Assembly (NCBI GenBank): GCA_021186555.1
Contig: JAJKFL010000013.1
Coordinates: 42,223,144-42,287,143, forward strand
DNA length: 64,000 bases
Direction: 5' to 3'
Origin: Reticulitermes speratus
Taxonomy: Eukaryota > Arthropoda > Insecta > Blattodea > Rhinotermitidae
Every line of letters starts with the position of its first letter. The stretch's first letter is position 1. The notes beneath the pieces were generated by a model. The model worked only from the letters and a program-made list of their open reading frames with translations, ran no database searches and was not told the origin of the DNA. Shown here piece after piece: positions 33,621-46,400 of the stretch. The translations under genes were made by a program, and so were the position numbers.

Positions 33621-33940
33621 TGCAAAGTGGACATGAGGTAAACTGCTTCCCTGAATTTTTGAGTTCCAAGATGGTTAAATGACCTTGCAGTTTTTGGTGC
33701 AGTTAAACATTCTATAGGAAAATGAGGTGACAATTTTGAACATTTAGTGAAAAGTGAATCATACAGTGTAAAGACTGTTCATGAAAACAGTTATTTGTGA
33801 ATCATTCTTGAATGTCTAATACCCATAACTCCATAACCATTGAGAACTGGACCCATGATCACATGACATTTCTGACTGTAAATGGGCTCAGGAATAAACG
33901 TGTGAAATATTGACATAAAGTAATGCAATCCTCTATAATG

Positions 33941-34192
33941 GATGAGCTGGGTTAGCATAGTTGTTATATTGACTATGCTATAGACTGGACATTTTGGGGT
34001 TTGATTCCCAGCAGAGACAAGAGATTTATCCTTTCTCCAAAACATCCACACTGGTTCTGGGGTTCACCCAGCCTCCTATTCCGTAGGTATTCGGAGCAAT
34101 TTCTTCAGATGTAAAGTGGACGGGGCATAAGTTGATCATTCACCTCCGCATAGAGCTGAGGTTAAGAATGACTGGGACAACTTTACCTTTAC
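33941..34192 (+). mobile_element. tRNA-derived SINE (family A), full length
   Basis: The head GATGAGCTGGGTTAGCATAG contains the A-box, and the B-box GGTTTGATTCCC follows about 45 bases on. The body is related to the copy at 47609-47912. Both end in GGGACAACTTTACCTTTAC, the shared 3' tail. It is intergenic, upstream of the SENP8 3' end. Confidence 0.75.
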
Positions 34193-34781
34193 ATAATACT
34201 AATTACCATATGTTTACATAGCAAAAAAAAAAAAAAAATGGAATACTCTCCATGTAGGAATAGCCATGTCAAGATAGGTATATTCTGCATTCACTTTCTG
34301 GCAACCAAGTTACTCATGACAAATACAGTCACCATAAAATACATCATCATAATGTTCAGATGGCATGTAAAAGCATTTAGAATGGCACTAATTACACGTG
34401 CACTGGAGACTGGACACAGTTTTAGCATTGTTATCTTCATGGTGGATTTATCAATCCAAGCCCTGTCCCAAAAAGACGGTTATAATAAAAAGGTACAAAT
34501 GACCAGCAAGGGCACAAAAGTGAAACATCTATGCCAATTATTCCTATACTTACAAATGTTTAAACTTCCATGATGTATTTCTTTGTACAGTTTAGAAAGT
34601 ACTATACTGCAAGTCAACTGGTCATTCTCTGACAATAAGTTTATATTTTTTGGATTATATGATTACATAATTTAATTCACAACAATCTCTTTGAACATAA
34701 CATGAAAATGGTGTCATTGCACAGAACCAAATATTATAGACCAGTTAAGGATAGAATAAAATTTGCAGATGTCAGTGTGTA
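34193..34781. other. Intergenic plus SENP8 3' UTR, no gene seen
   Basis: Contains an A15 tract near 34223. The portion next to 34782 is presumably SENP8 3' UTR (- strand). No clear poly(A) hexamer could be assigned. Confidence 0.4.
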
Positions 34782-35447
34782 CTATTTAGTAAGACTTTCT
34801 ATTAAATCCAAGACCTCAGTTCGTTTTGTTGCAACATGATACTCCAAAACCTTTCCACATCCTTTGATTTTATTGTATTTTGCACAAAAGTCTGTAATGA
34901 GATCAACATTGCAGAGGACATGAATGCCACAATCATATCCATTACCTTGCTGTAATGAGTCTAGTTCTTGGAAATCGTCCTTATCATCACTTGATATGTA
35001 TTTAAACAGATTTGCAGCCAGTTTCCATGCTTGCTTGAAGTTCCTTCCTGATAGAGAATCAGAATGAAAGAATGTGTCCTCTGGTTTGCTGTAGACTAGA
35101 AGGCTCCAGTGTGTGCCACCAGGAAAATTCACCTCAACACAGTCATTCAGGGCCAGAAAAACAAAATCCCTTTTCTTCACTTGCAAGGGGTCAAGGAAAA
35201 CTGACAGGTCCTCAGATGGACATACTTTAAGACACTGTGTAACTTCTGGACTAACAAACAGAAACTTATCCTCATCTTTATAAGCAATTTTTTCAAGATA
35301 TTCAAAGTAAAAACTTATGATATTATCATTCAACCAGTGTGGGCCATCCAGCAAGTCAGTATCTGATTTATGTAGCAATACCTCATGAAAGTTAAGTATA
35401 ATGGGGTTATGAGACATGTTGTACAAATTGCTCAGTGACATGCTCAA
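34782..35447 (-). CDS. SENP8: NEDD8-specific cysteine protease (SENP8/DEN1), single coding exon
   Basis: A 221-residue protein of the C48 (Ulp1-like) peptidase family. In this family SENP8/DEN1 matures NEDD8 and removes it from hyper-neddylated substrates, rather than acting on SUMO. The catalytic set is complete: His113 (GGTHWSLLVY), Asp130 (FFHSDS), Gln167 (QQGNGYDCG) and Cys173 six residues later, the same spacing as human SENP8. The WLND block (HWLNDNIISFYFEYLE) and VSPEVTQ are also conserved. Met11 (MSHNPIILNFHEVLL) aligns better with the known family start than Met1, so translation may begin there. An intron-free coding region is usual for this gene. It diverges from Dlg5. Confidence 0.94.
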   Translation of the reverse strand: MSMSLSNLYNMSHNPIILNFHEVLLHKSDTDLLDGPHWLNDNIISFYFEYLEKIAYKDEDKFLFVSPEVTQCLKVCPSEDLSVFLDPLQVKKRDFVFLALNDCVEVNFPGGTHWSLLVYSKPEDTFFHSDSLSGRNFKQAWKLAANLFKYISSDDKDDFQELDSLQQGNGYDCGIHVLCNVDLITDFCAKYNKIKGCGKVLEYHVATKRTEVLDLIESLTK

Positions 35448-35575
35448 TTTCTGACAATAGTTGCAACGTCGTAATTCCTGTTACTCAGTTAACCCATACG
35501 CATGTTTACTGTGCAGACATCTGGTAAGGAACCTGTTTGAACTTTTTGTATTATGTCAGATGTACTTCTCTGGAG

Positions 35576-35664
35576 CTGAAAGAGAACACTTAAATTAGAA
35601 CTGCCATACGTTCATAATATGCATGAAAAACAATGAACTGACTGTGTGAGAATGAGGTACTCAC
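35576..35664 (-). other. Predicted 89-bp intron in the SENP8 5' UTR
   Basis: On the - strand GTGAGT at 35664-35659 and a pyrimidine-rich TTCTCTTTCAG ending at 35576 form a consistent short intron 129 bp upstream of the first ATG. In-frame stops lie in between, so this would be a non-coding first exon. Confidence 0.5.
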
Positions 35665-36418
35665 AGCCGTGTTCATGAAGATCAGTCTTCTGGAATCTGA
35701 CACACCGTGTCGATAATATTTACCAATCCACACGGCATCATCTCCCAGAAGTTTTAGATCTTCAATAAATATGCGATTTGTAATTCTGCGATCTCCTTAT
35801 GCCGACGAGTGCCAAGGAACTACAATATAATTCAATATTACGAACTGGCGACGAAAGGTCATTGATCTTAACCTATACTTTCCATAATCAAACGTGTAGT
35901 GCTTTTCCAAAGAGTTCGATCCAGATGGTTCTGCACGTCAGTTTTACACAATGAAATAAAAGCATCAAGTTAACCATTATTATCATTCAACTACTCAAAC
36001 CTTATTAAAGATGCCTCATACTGCGACTGCGATGGTCATATATTTTCCTTGGTCTTATCACTGGAATGTACCGCTGTACTCGCTATGGGACAGTACCCAA
36101 ATGTGGCGGTTCTGAACCGTTCTGAACAGTGTCACACTTCACTGAGCATAAATGTCACAGAATGGATACGAGCGGTACCTGAATTGATAGGTAAAGTAGG
36201 GCAACTGTTGGGAGAGTGCACTGGTGGACAGCAGTGAGAGGCGGCTGGGTGTACCATTCTCTTCGTGGTCTAAAAATTGCATTAAATTAGAAGGGTCTTC
36301 GTACTGATCGTAGTGGTGTAACGGAATATAGGAGGCCGTGATCCCTGTGTGAAGTGGTAGTGTGTTAAGAAGATATTCAACTTATTACGCAAGAAAATTC
36401 GTTGGGAGTAATCCCGAA
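35665..36418. promoter_or_regulatory. Divergent promoter region and first exons of SENP8 (-) and Dlg5 (+)
   Basis: CG dinucleotides are visibly denser here (for example around 35800-35880 and 36090-36330) than in the AT-rich flanks. SENP8 has a predicted non-coding exon from 35665 leftwards. Dlg5 has a predicted non-coding exon ending at 36418 (donor GTAAGT). No TATA box is obvious. Start sites were not determined. Confidence 0.5.
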
Positions 36419-36516
36419 GTAAGTTTAGGTTTCTGCAATTATGATTTGGAATAAATATGAGAGTTCTATGGCGTATTACAACTGAATAGTTTTAATTATG
36501 TAATTATTGTTTCCAG

Positions 36517-36554
36517 CTGCACACAGTATGGCAACTAAGCAGCCGTCACCACAA
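36517..36554 (+). other. Predicted Dlg5 5' UTR exon 2 with upstream ATG
   Basis: The exon is bounded by ATTGTTTCCAG and GTGAGT. It contains ATG at 36528, opening MATKQPSPQ. Spliced to the next exon (acceptor ending at 37192), this frame gives 10 more codons (ITCDRIKVIL) and a stop before the Dlg5 ATG, so it would be a short upstream ORF. Confidence 0.45.
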
Positions 36555-37269
36555 GTGAGTTGAAAGTTGCACTCGGTCAGCTGACTTATGTTGGATATGC
36601 GCCGTGTTCCGCGTATACAATTACTTACGTAAACCAGAATTTGTTTTCATTGTTTCAATTACGAAGTTATGGGTCCGAAAACATCACAGTGTGTGGGAAA
36701 TCACTATGACACATCCCATGGCCAGATAAGATCTTGACAAAAAATAGCCTGGGACATTATTCTGCACTTGTCAAATTCTGTTAAAATAATGTTATGGTAA
36801 GGAGTGACTTTTGGTCTTAACATTGCTTTCCTAATGTGATGTAAATAGTCTGACCATGTGTTTTTAATGAATGTTCGTTTCTGGAGTCTCCTTTACAGTA
36901 AATTAACAGGGTGTACATAGTTTAATATGAAACTGTTAACAAGCAATAAAATTTTAAGATATAACAGTGCCTCTGCAACAATTGAATAAAAACAAGAGCG
37001 AAGGCAATTTATGTTATTATAATTTTGTAAAAATGAGGTGTCATTTCAAATTGACATATAGTCTTTTATAGTTTTATACATTTTTAATGTGGTTACATTT
37101 TCATACTATCAGTTATAAGTTGTGTTGATGGTGTGAAAGTGCTTCTTATTGTTATGAAATATGTCATTTATGATGTAATGTTTCAATTATAGATAACCTG
37201 TGATAGAATTAAGGTCATTCTGTAACTGAACTTGTCTGCTGGTGTGGGATATCCTGTGCCTAAGTAATC

Positions 37270-39184
37270 ATGGCTTCTGGAGCATCCTCTTTAGATTCTA
37301 CAGGAAGTAATGGTGAGTTTTGTTTATAATACAATTTTTGTTCTGTCTATCATTTATTTTATCACCACCAGAATGAGACTATTCAGCTCGATTATATTTT
37401 TAGTTATGCATGTAATATATATTTATTTATTTAAGTCTTGTGTTTTCAGGTACACTGTCACGTGGATATACTGTATCCAATAGTGACAGAAGCCTTTCTT
37501 CAACCTCTGTTAGGGACTATGATGGTTTGAAGCAGCAGTGTGACAAAGCAATGCATGAACTACAGATGTTGAGAAGGTATGTTTGCCAGTCATCCTGACA
37601 AGTTTATACCAAAATCAACAGAATTTCTGAATACTGTTCAAGAAGCAACTAGAAAGTTAATTTGAAATTACAGTTAAGTGAATACCACAATTTTTTAAAG
37701 TTTTGATGACAGTGATGACAATGACAACAACAACACATAAAATAACAGCAGGAGTGGTGGTGGTGGTAGCAGCAGCAGCAACACGTTCATAATCTTTTAT
37801 CTTCTTCCATTATTTAAAGTATTTGACAGTGAATAAAACACTTTATATATAATTGCAGTAAGTAATTTTCTTCCTTATTAAGCTCAAGATTATATGAAGT
37901 ACATATGCATACGTTGCTTCCGGCACTGAATTAGTGAAATATTCTTCAGGTCATTTGTTTGTTCCTCCTGTGAGTTTTTTAAAACTGTCCATTATCAGCT
38001 TAAGTTAATGTGCTGTTTCCTACATTTTAAAATAATCTTGTATTCTTAATTTGCTGATCGTAACAAAGAATACCCAAAAGTTATTGCTGATGGAATGAAG
38101 ATTTGAGGCTTGTTAGATTTTCCAACAGTAAATATTTTGAATTACATGCATTCATTTAATAGTGACACAGTAAAAATACACTGTATTTTTTTTAGATAAT
38201 CCCCATACTTTTACACCTGTTTGTTACTTTGGCCCATGAGCTTCCTGATGTCATTTGCAGAGAATGTTTTCAGTCTTGCATGAAGCCACATACACATCAT
38301 GTCCTAGACCTCTTCATAGTTTGCAAATTGGTGTCCACATAGTGCATCTCTAAACAGTCTAAAAATAGGCTCAACAGATGGGCTGAGATGTTGACTGTAT
38401 GTGGCATAAGGGAGAATCTAAAATTTCAGTTTTTTAATTATTTCAACATTATCTATTGCCATACGATGTTCAGCTTATTAATGGTACAAAACAACTTGCC
38501 ATCATTCCTCTCCATTTTCTGTGCAAACCGTGTGCTATATGAGGTCATTGCAGATGTTGGAATCTGCAGATCCAAAGCATTTTTGAATTTGTTGTCTGTA
38601 TCTGTGAAAATAATCCATCTCTTCTCTTGAACCAGTGAATTAACTGGTTCAACATTGTCCATTTTGAAGTATTGGATGGCTTGAGTTGTCTTCATCAGTG
38701 ATGCTTTTTCTAGCACCTTGAAATTTTTCTACCCATTGGTACACCATACTTTGTGTAGTATGGTTTTCTCAACACTGTGCTAATATTGTTACATAAATCT
38801 TTGAGGATTTTACAACCCTTGACCACAGAAATCAAATGACAGCACATTGCTCAGCATTGGTGCAATCCTGGAAATGAGCCAGTGTCTTTATACCATGATT
38901 GTGTGGTCTTCACTGAATACAACAGCTACCTGCTGATGTGCATAGATTTGGTGCAGTATGTGGTGTATGTGATATGTGTAACAGCATTGAGCATTGTGTG
39001 ACAGATTAGCAGCATTTTACTTGAAAATTGACCATTCTTTTTTTTTATTTCCCCCTGTAGATGCTATTGGATATGATATCAACATATGTTAAACATTGTT
39101 TACTTTAATCTTTGTAACAGCACTGTTTCATGTTTTGTTAGTAGCAGCCTGCTAAATTAAATTTCCAGCAATTTGCATCCATTG

Positions 39185-39219
<35 letters not shown>

Positions 39220-42200
39220 CCCCCCCCCCCCCCCTCAAGAAGCAAGGACAAGAGGAAACAATAATTGTGATTTAATTTGTTGATTTTTTATCATATGTCC
39301 ACATTATGACTCCATTTGTTTGTCTTGTAGTTTCTTTGGAAAAGATACTGTGCATTTCCATTGCCCATAATGCTCCTTTTGTGGGCCATCATTGGAGTGG
39401 CCTGTGTTATTTTACACATAGGGGTTGTTGTTGTAATGTACTGTAACATGGGGGGAAAATTATTCATATACAGTAAACAATGAAACCAACTGTGTCATTT
39501 CTTCAGAATCTTTTGAGAGCCAGACTGATTTGGGAGTGTCATTTTTGTTTTGAACATTGTGGCTTATGAAATGCAGTACATGAATGTACCTAATTTTTTT
39601 ATGACAGCCATTTTTACAAAGTTCAATTCCATGCAGTTCAGACTTCTAGATCAGAACAAAAGTATGTGTATTGGTTAATCAGTTTTTTTGTATTTCACTG
39701 CAAGGTGACTGACATTACATCTGACACGTTAAACCAAGATGTGATGATGCAGATTGGTATATACATTGTTATATTCAAACTATCTATAACCACAATGTAT
39801 TTAGTACAGCTATTTTTATTGATCTATATGATATTATGGACTTACCCAATGTCGCTATTGTGATTCATGGGATGAATAAAAAAAAAATAAAGATCTGAAG
39901 TTTGGTACCATCTCAAAATTTTAGATGACAAGATGAGTTACATTTTGGAGTTGGCATACTTATATAAAGTTTCCGTACAAAAACAAAAGTAGGTTTCATG
40001 GTGTGGTTTGTAGGTGCCATTGTTGTTTGGCCCCCAGTGCATGTTGACCTCCAGAGGATTAGAAACTCAGGTTTTAATGTGTTTGTGTGTGAGAATTCAT
40101 ATGGCATTGAAATAAATAGGTTTTTATGGGTTGAGCGTATACTAATATGAGGATGACAAGACACATTTAGAATTTGACTGGATTACTTGCACTGAGGTAT
40201 ATGCCCTTGTTAATATTGTTACTGTAAGGGAAGAACATAGGTTGAGGGAGTCTGAGAACAGGTGCTAAGAAGAGGAAGTACCAGGAGGATGGAGAAAATT
40301 ATGTAATAAAAACTTTGTAATTTTACGTATAATCAAATGAAGATAAGAAATGGACACAAAACATTAGTTATAAACCTTCAAGGGAAGAGATTGCTTGGGA
40401 GGCTTAGATGTTGGTAGGAGAATGTTGTAAACATGAATCGTAAATAGAGGGGTTAGAATGTGTGAGCAAATTTACCTGCCTCAGGATGGAAACTGGTGGT
40501 AGGTTTTATGAACACAATAGTGACATAGTTTGTGTATTTCAAGTTGAGTTTTCTAAGCAGCTGAGCAACTGCAACCATTTACAGCTTTCAGCTTTAGCAT
40601 TCAAGTTCTAGTGTCAGAGTGACTTATTATTACACATACATGGTTCTGTTTGCCATTAAATGTGTCACAAAATGTAACATTTACCTGAGATGACTGAACT
40701 GAATGCACATATGTTTTTTGTTTAATTGATTGTGTTGGGCAGGCAGCACAGTGAAACAATTCGACGCTGTGACCATACTATGAAAGAACTGGAATATTAC
40801 CGAGGCCAGCACAGAGCAGCAATGAACCAGTTAGAGGCAGCTGCTCAGGAATCTTCCACTTTGCGCTCCAAATATGCTGATCTGGTCTCAGAAAAGCAGC
40901 GTGTAGATCGGGATGTTCAGAGTCTGCAGAAAGAAGTGACAGAACTCAGATGTCAGCAGCAGGTATTGTTTTATATAGGCAGTAGAAGAATGTTTATAAT
41001 TACACTCGTATGGTGTCTCAAGGTAGATGCATGTGCAATTAATCTTCTCAGGTAGATGCTGGTGGAACAAAATAACACATGACCTTAGTGTGAATGGAAT
41101 ATTAGAGCTGCTTTAAGTTTATTCCAGTGTAATTCCAGACTTGGATCTATTTCTAAATAGATTATGACATGTGATATAATGCAACAATGTAGATGATTAT
41201 TTCTCACCATCCAATTTTTATCTCCACCTCACAGCTCTGAGCATTAACACCTATTATCTGGGTTGAACAACTGTAGCAACAGCTAAAAAAGCAAAATTAA
41301 AATACAAATTTTCTTTAACAATGTTTAAATCTGATTGAAATTTGGTAGGTGATGTAGATTTTTCCTGTTTATTGCCAGATTTGTTGGTTTTGTATTAACC
41401 AGTCATACCTTTTTTTTACAAAAAAAATTTGGAATGGCACTCTTAAAAATGTATAATGATTGAAGCTAGAAGGAAATAGTCATGAAATATGTAACATAGT
41501 GTTTCATGTATCATTCCTTGATGCAGAATTTAGTTAAAATAAGTTGTGGTAGTTATTAGAGGACAAATCCACTAGCCATTGAAGTCAGACTAAAGAGTAA
41601 GTTATGTTTGTTTATGTTGAAATGGATAAATTGTCACAAAAGAAGTATTTTGAACAAAAGAGGTACAGAAATTGAAACAAAGGGGAACAGCGTCTTGGAT
41701 CCGGTGGTTATGAAACTGATCTCATTTCATCTAGACTTTCACATAACGGTCTGCTGAGTCTGGTCTTGGTCTAGTGAGTTTTGAAGAAATTACCAAAACA
41801 AAGTAAAAGGAAGAAGTGTAGGTGTGACTACAAGAAAAGCATCATTAATTTTATCAGGATGCAGTGTGTGAGGCTTTACTCTTTAGGTCATGATGCAGTT
41901 AGCCAGCATATGTATTTTTTCATAACTGCTGATTATTAAGTGAAACTTTTTTTTTTTTTGTTAGTCTGTAAATGTGTCAAAATAATGCTAAGGTTGTTGT
42001 AAATGACTTGCATGTAGTCAGTTTAAAAGAAAATTTAAGCTGAACTTTTCAGATGGGTTTTGGTTTGTGTGTCGATACTTGTAAAATGACAGTGGATTAA
42101 AACCTTATTGGTTTGAAGTTGGTTAATTCAAATACCATACAATTTGAAGCATGTGATTTGTATGGGCTATAAACATAGAATTTTGTGTACTTTCAGTGCA

Positions 42201-43373
42201 ATTAATTCAAAATACTGTTAATTTGTAATTCAGAGCTGTATTATGGCTCTGTGATTACTAAAATATGATTAACCCAAAATACAGTAAACTCCCCAAGAGT
42301 CCAGAATCCAGTGCTGTAGAACCCCTGAGAATCTGTCATAAAAATTGGCAAGTACTAGTGCATGGGCTTGGGCGAAACAATTGTGGCAGTGACAGTTGAA
42401 TTGGACAATACTGAGTTGGACCAAGTCATCCCATCACCATGTCACATGACCTCAGTCCACATTTTCCATTATGATGAGAAGTTCTTGTGTTTTCTCGACT
42501 GTTTTAGGCCTATATTTCAAATGTTCATACCCATCCCATTGTAATAATGGCATTAAAGGTGACTGAAGATGCTGTTGGTACTAAATACATGGAAAAACTC
42601 AAGTAACGTCAACAATGACAAAGAATTTAGGGGTTGTAAAAATGCTCCTTTTAGTCTGGCATATCCGATAGTCCAGCATATTTGATAGTCTAGTGCCACC
42701 TTGGTCCTATTGGTGCCAGACTATCAATAATCTTCTGTAGTATGTTCTTTTCTGGACAGTTCACTTAAATGTTCATCTTGTTTTAACACTAAGCACCCCT
42801 GGAATTTTACTATAAGAAACAATGGATTAAGATCAAAATTTGAGGAACTTGGATTATTGTTTGCTGGCTTGTGTTTTGATGTAAATTGTTTGAAATTACA
42901 TAGTTGACATTTAAAAATTAATAGAAGATCTTCCAATCATGGGGTATTCTGATTACTCATTTAAGTAAAAAAAAAAGTCACAGCTTACAACATAATATGA
43001 GGACTTCAACCAGCCACATAACAGGTAAGTGCACATTGAAAAAAATGGTTAATTTGAAATTGAATAAGTTGAAGCCCGATTTTTGGTCTCGAGGTTTTAC
43101 TGTATTGATATTAAACTTTTGCTTTTTACTAATTCATGTATGTGGTCACCATCAATTTAGGTTTCTTCCATTCATGCATTTAAAATGTTCACATGATCCT
43201 AGATGGCTATGATGTAATTATAGCTTGTATAGTTCCCTTTATATATTTAGACTCTCTCATATGTTTTCTCCAAGGATCTTGATTATGCTTCAAACCTCTA
43301 TTTTATAAGACATCTTAGTGTGTGTGATTCTTCTTCTTCTTCTTCTTCTTCTTCTTCTTCTTCTTCTTCTTCT

Positions 43374-43418
<45 letters not shown>

Positions 43419-46400
43419 ATCTATCTATCTATCTATCTATATCTTTCTTTCTTTCTTTCTTTCTTCTGTCACACACACCAATCTGATACTGTGTATATGT
43501 CTAGGAGTTTCTTTTTGAAGGTATTTTGAAAATGTACTATACCAAAATTTTATCTTATATATAAATTTACATTTCAGTTATGCTGTTGACAAACATACTT
43601 GCCTCCATTGCAAGATCATTCTTCTCTACGTTTTCTTCAAGGGGAACTGGGGAGAGGAACACTTAGACTTGTCCCCCATAAAGATGGCCTGATACTTGGT
43701 CAGGGCTATTTCCTGAGGTTACAGTAGATAATGGTGTTATAGTAGGGATCTGTTAGTAAATCCTAGGAGCCACTTAATCTCCCTGGACTTATTGTTTGCT
43801 TCAGTCCCTCACCATTTATATAATAATGTATTATTATGTGTTAGTTATTCATTCCCATGGTCTTTAGGGATACAAGATAAAGCTAGGAATTCAGCTGTAT
43901 GAAAAATTAATTAGAACTGTTCCTAATTTGGATTGGTTGTTTTCTTATCAGGATGCAATCATTAGTGAGAGTGGGACAAGTGATGCTTTGAATCAGCATT
44001 ACATTAATGCACTACGGAAATATGAAGCAGTAAAAGATGAATATGATTCATTAAGAAAGCGCTATGATGATTTGATCTCATCTCACACATCAGCAGTGAA
44101 CAAACTGGAACTAGTACAGGTATGATTCCTTTTATTACTTTAGTTGAGTTAACTAAGTAACTAATGATGTGGTTTTGAGTATTTCGTGAGCAGATGGTAA
44201 TTAGCTTGTCAGTTCCCTGCCTGTATGGAACCTGCAGGTTTATTACCTTGTTCATAAAAGCCAGCCATTTTACCCTGTCCTGGCAAGGAGAGTTCATCTT
44301 CCACTCTCATATTATATTTCTCAAATATCTATTTCCCATATATGCCTTAGTGACAGAGTTGGCCTCTTCTCATGAGGTTTACCAACAAAAATTGTGTATG
44401 CATGTCTTATGTCCATCATATATGCATCATGCTCTATTTGTCTCATTCTCCTTCATTTAAATACCATAATGACATCAACGGACAAGTACAAATCAAGTTC
44501 CCTATTATGATATTTTTGCCTTGCTGTTGCATCTTCTCTTTTGGTCCCAAACAGTCTCTTGGGTGCTTTGTTATTGAACACCCCTAGTCAATCTTCTTTA
44601 ATTAAGGTGCTCAGCCAAGTTTAACAGGCAAGTGATAGTAATAAAATTGTATTTATATATTATAATCCTACATTTACAGGTAGTTCATGGGAGGTTAAAG
44701 AGATTCTGAACTGTAGTAAGCATTTCCAAAACTGTTGCTTTGAACTCTTAGTGGTAAGCAATTTAAGAAGTGAAGAACATGAGAGAGATAGCAGAGTTTG
44801 ATGTCAGATTGTATATTACATCAGGGTTGATAGAATGAAGGACACAGGCAGACCAACAGGAATTTGTACTTGGCTCAGTTTGGTTATGGTACCTTTCTGT
44901 TCATAAAGTATTTAAGTTTCAGTCCTATATGAAAGCATTATTGTTACTCCATAATGTGATTATGTGGTTGACAGCAGAAACTTCAACTTTTATTCTGTTA
45001 CAGATATATTAGACAAGTGTGCATAGTACAGTTCTGTTTAGGCATCGAGAACGTCACTGGTTGTCTTAAGCATTCCGTTTCCACCCTTTACTTTTGATAC
45101 TCTGTAATTTTGAAACTCTTATGTTGTTAGACATGTATGTTTGTCAATTTTAAATTACCAGTAATGACCGTAATAACAAGTATTGTGTGTATAGTAAATC
45201 ACCATCCACATGGGGATGTGGAATATTATATGTGACGTGCATGGCGTGGGTTCTGTTCTATATGTGTCAATTCTGTGGCATTCACACACATCTAATAATA
45301 TGCTGAAATTAGTCAGTTTATCATTGTAAGCTAAAATTAAAAGTTATTTAATTATATATCATGTATTCTGTTTATTTATTTTCTCTTTATGCCTTTATCA
45401 TATTGTTTTGTTGTGTATTTCTTTATACCTTTGGACACTATTGTGTGGTTTAAATTTTAATCAAATAAACTTTTAGAAAATCAGATTACATTTTCACATG
45501 CACCAGTTAAATGTAATAAAGTAATATAAGTATGTGTACCTTGCATTGTAATGTTTTTGTCATAAAATGTGCCATGACTTTTTTGTTGGATATATTGGCT
45601 CTTAGTTTTGTATTCCTTTTATTTCCATTTTTAATGTTGTCCTTTGTATATTTTCTTTGTTCATTTGCATAGCATGGTCTGTCACTTTAATGTTGAGTAA
45701 CTTTCTGCTACATTGTTTCCCAGGCGAGAAGTTTGTGGATACAAAGTTTTCTTGTGTGAGAAGTTAGATTTCTGAAGTGCCACCAAAACTGCTGTAATAA
45801 TAATGTTAAATTCTCCCACATATGAAATTCTTGTGTAAAAGGTTTAGAAGTTCATCGTCTTTGGATTTTTATTCAAAAATATCACATTTTATGCATTTAA
45901 AAGACTTTACAACCGTTATCTCTTGTCTCAATAGTCAAACTGTGCCATTGTCGATAATCAGTTTGAGACAACTTAATTGCTTGTGTGCAACCTAGTGACT
46001 GTTTGTTTCCAGTTCCAAGGCTTTTGTTATTTATTTTTCACTATCTGAAGCATATCATAGAGATTTTGCAGCAACAGTTGGACTTCAAATGTAGTTTTGA
46101 AGATTTTGTTGCAGTAGATGATAACTGTGCTGTGACGTAATGAGCATTGAAGACATGTGTAATGAGAAGGTGAGGTAAATGTAGAAGGAGCACCTGTGCC
46201 AACAACAAATGACTTTGGGCTTGTAATTTTTGTATGGCCCATTATGACGTGTGTTTTATGCATATTTGTTTAGCCCTGAAGTAACTGTATGCACAAATTG
46301 CCCTGATAATATACATATGTGATCTTCGTAATTAGAATGTTATGAAAAAATTGCTTGGGATAAAAATACAAAAGTGTATCCAAAAAATGAGTCTAATTTT

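Larger units (their letters stand above)
40963..43951. other. Dlg5 intron 3, Tigger-like MITE and compound microsatellite
   Basis: Apart from the elements at 42282-42737 and 43328-43466 the intron is AT-rich and shows no coding signal. A second Tigger-like terminus (reverse complement CAGTAAAACCTCGAGACC) ends at 43102, next to TA. Confidence 0.5.

Noticed and set aside
35720-35780. Another NIPED-type repeat near the SENP8 first exon
   Set aside because: Only CATC.CCCAGAAG is shared; the following reading does not match the other copies.
43318-43529. Leu- and Ser-rich open frames
   Set aside because: They are translations of the compound microsatellite in different frames, with no other coding support.
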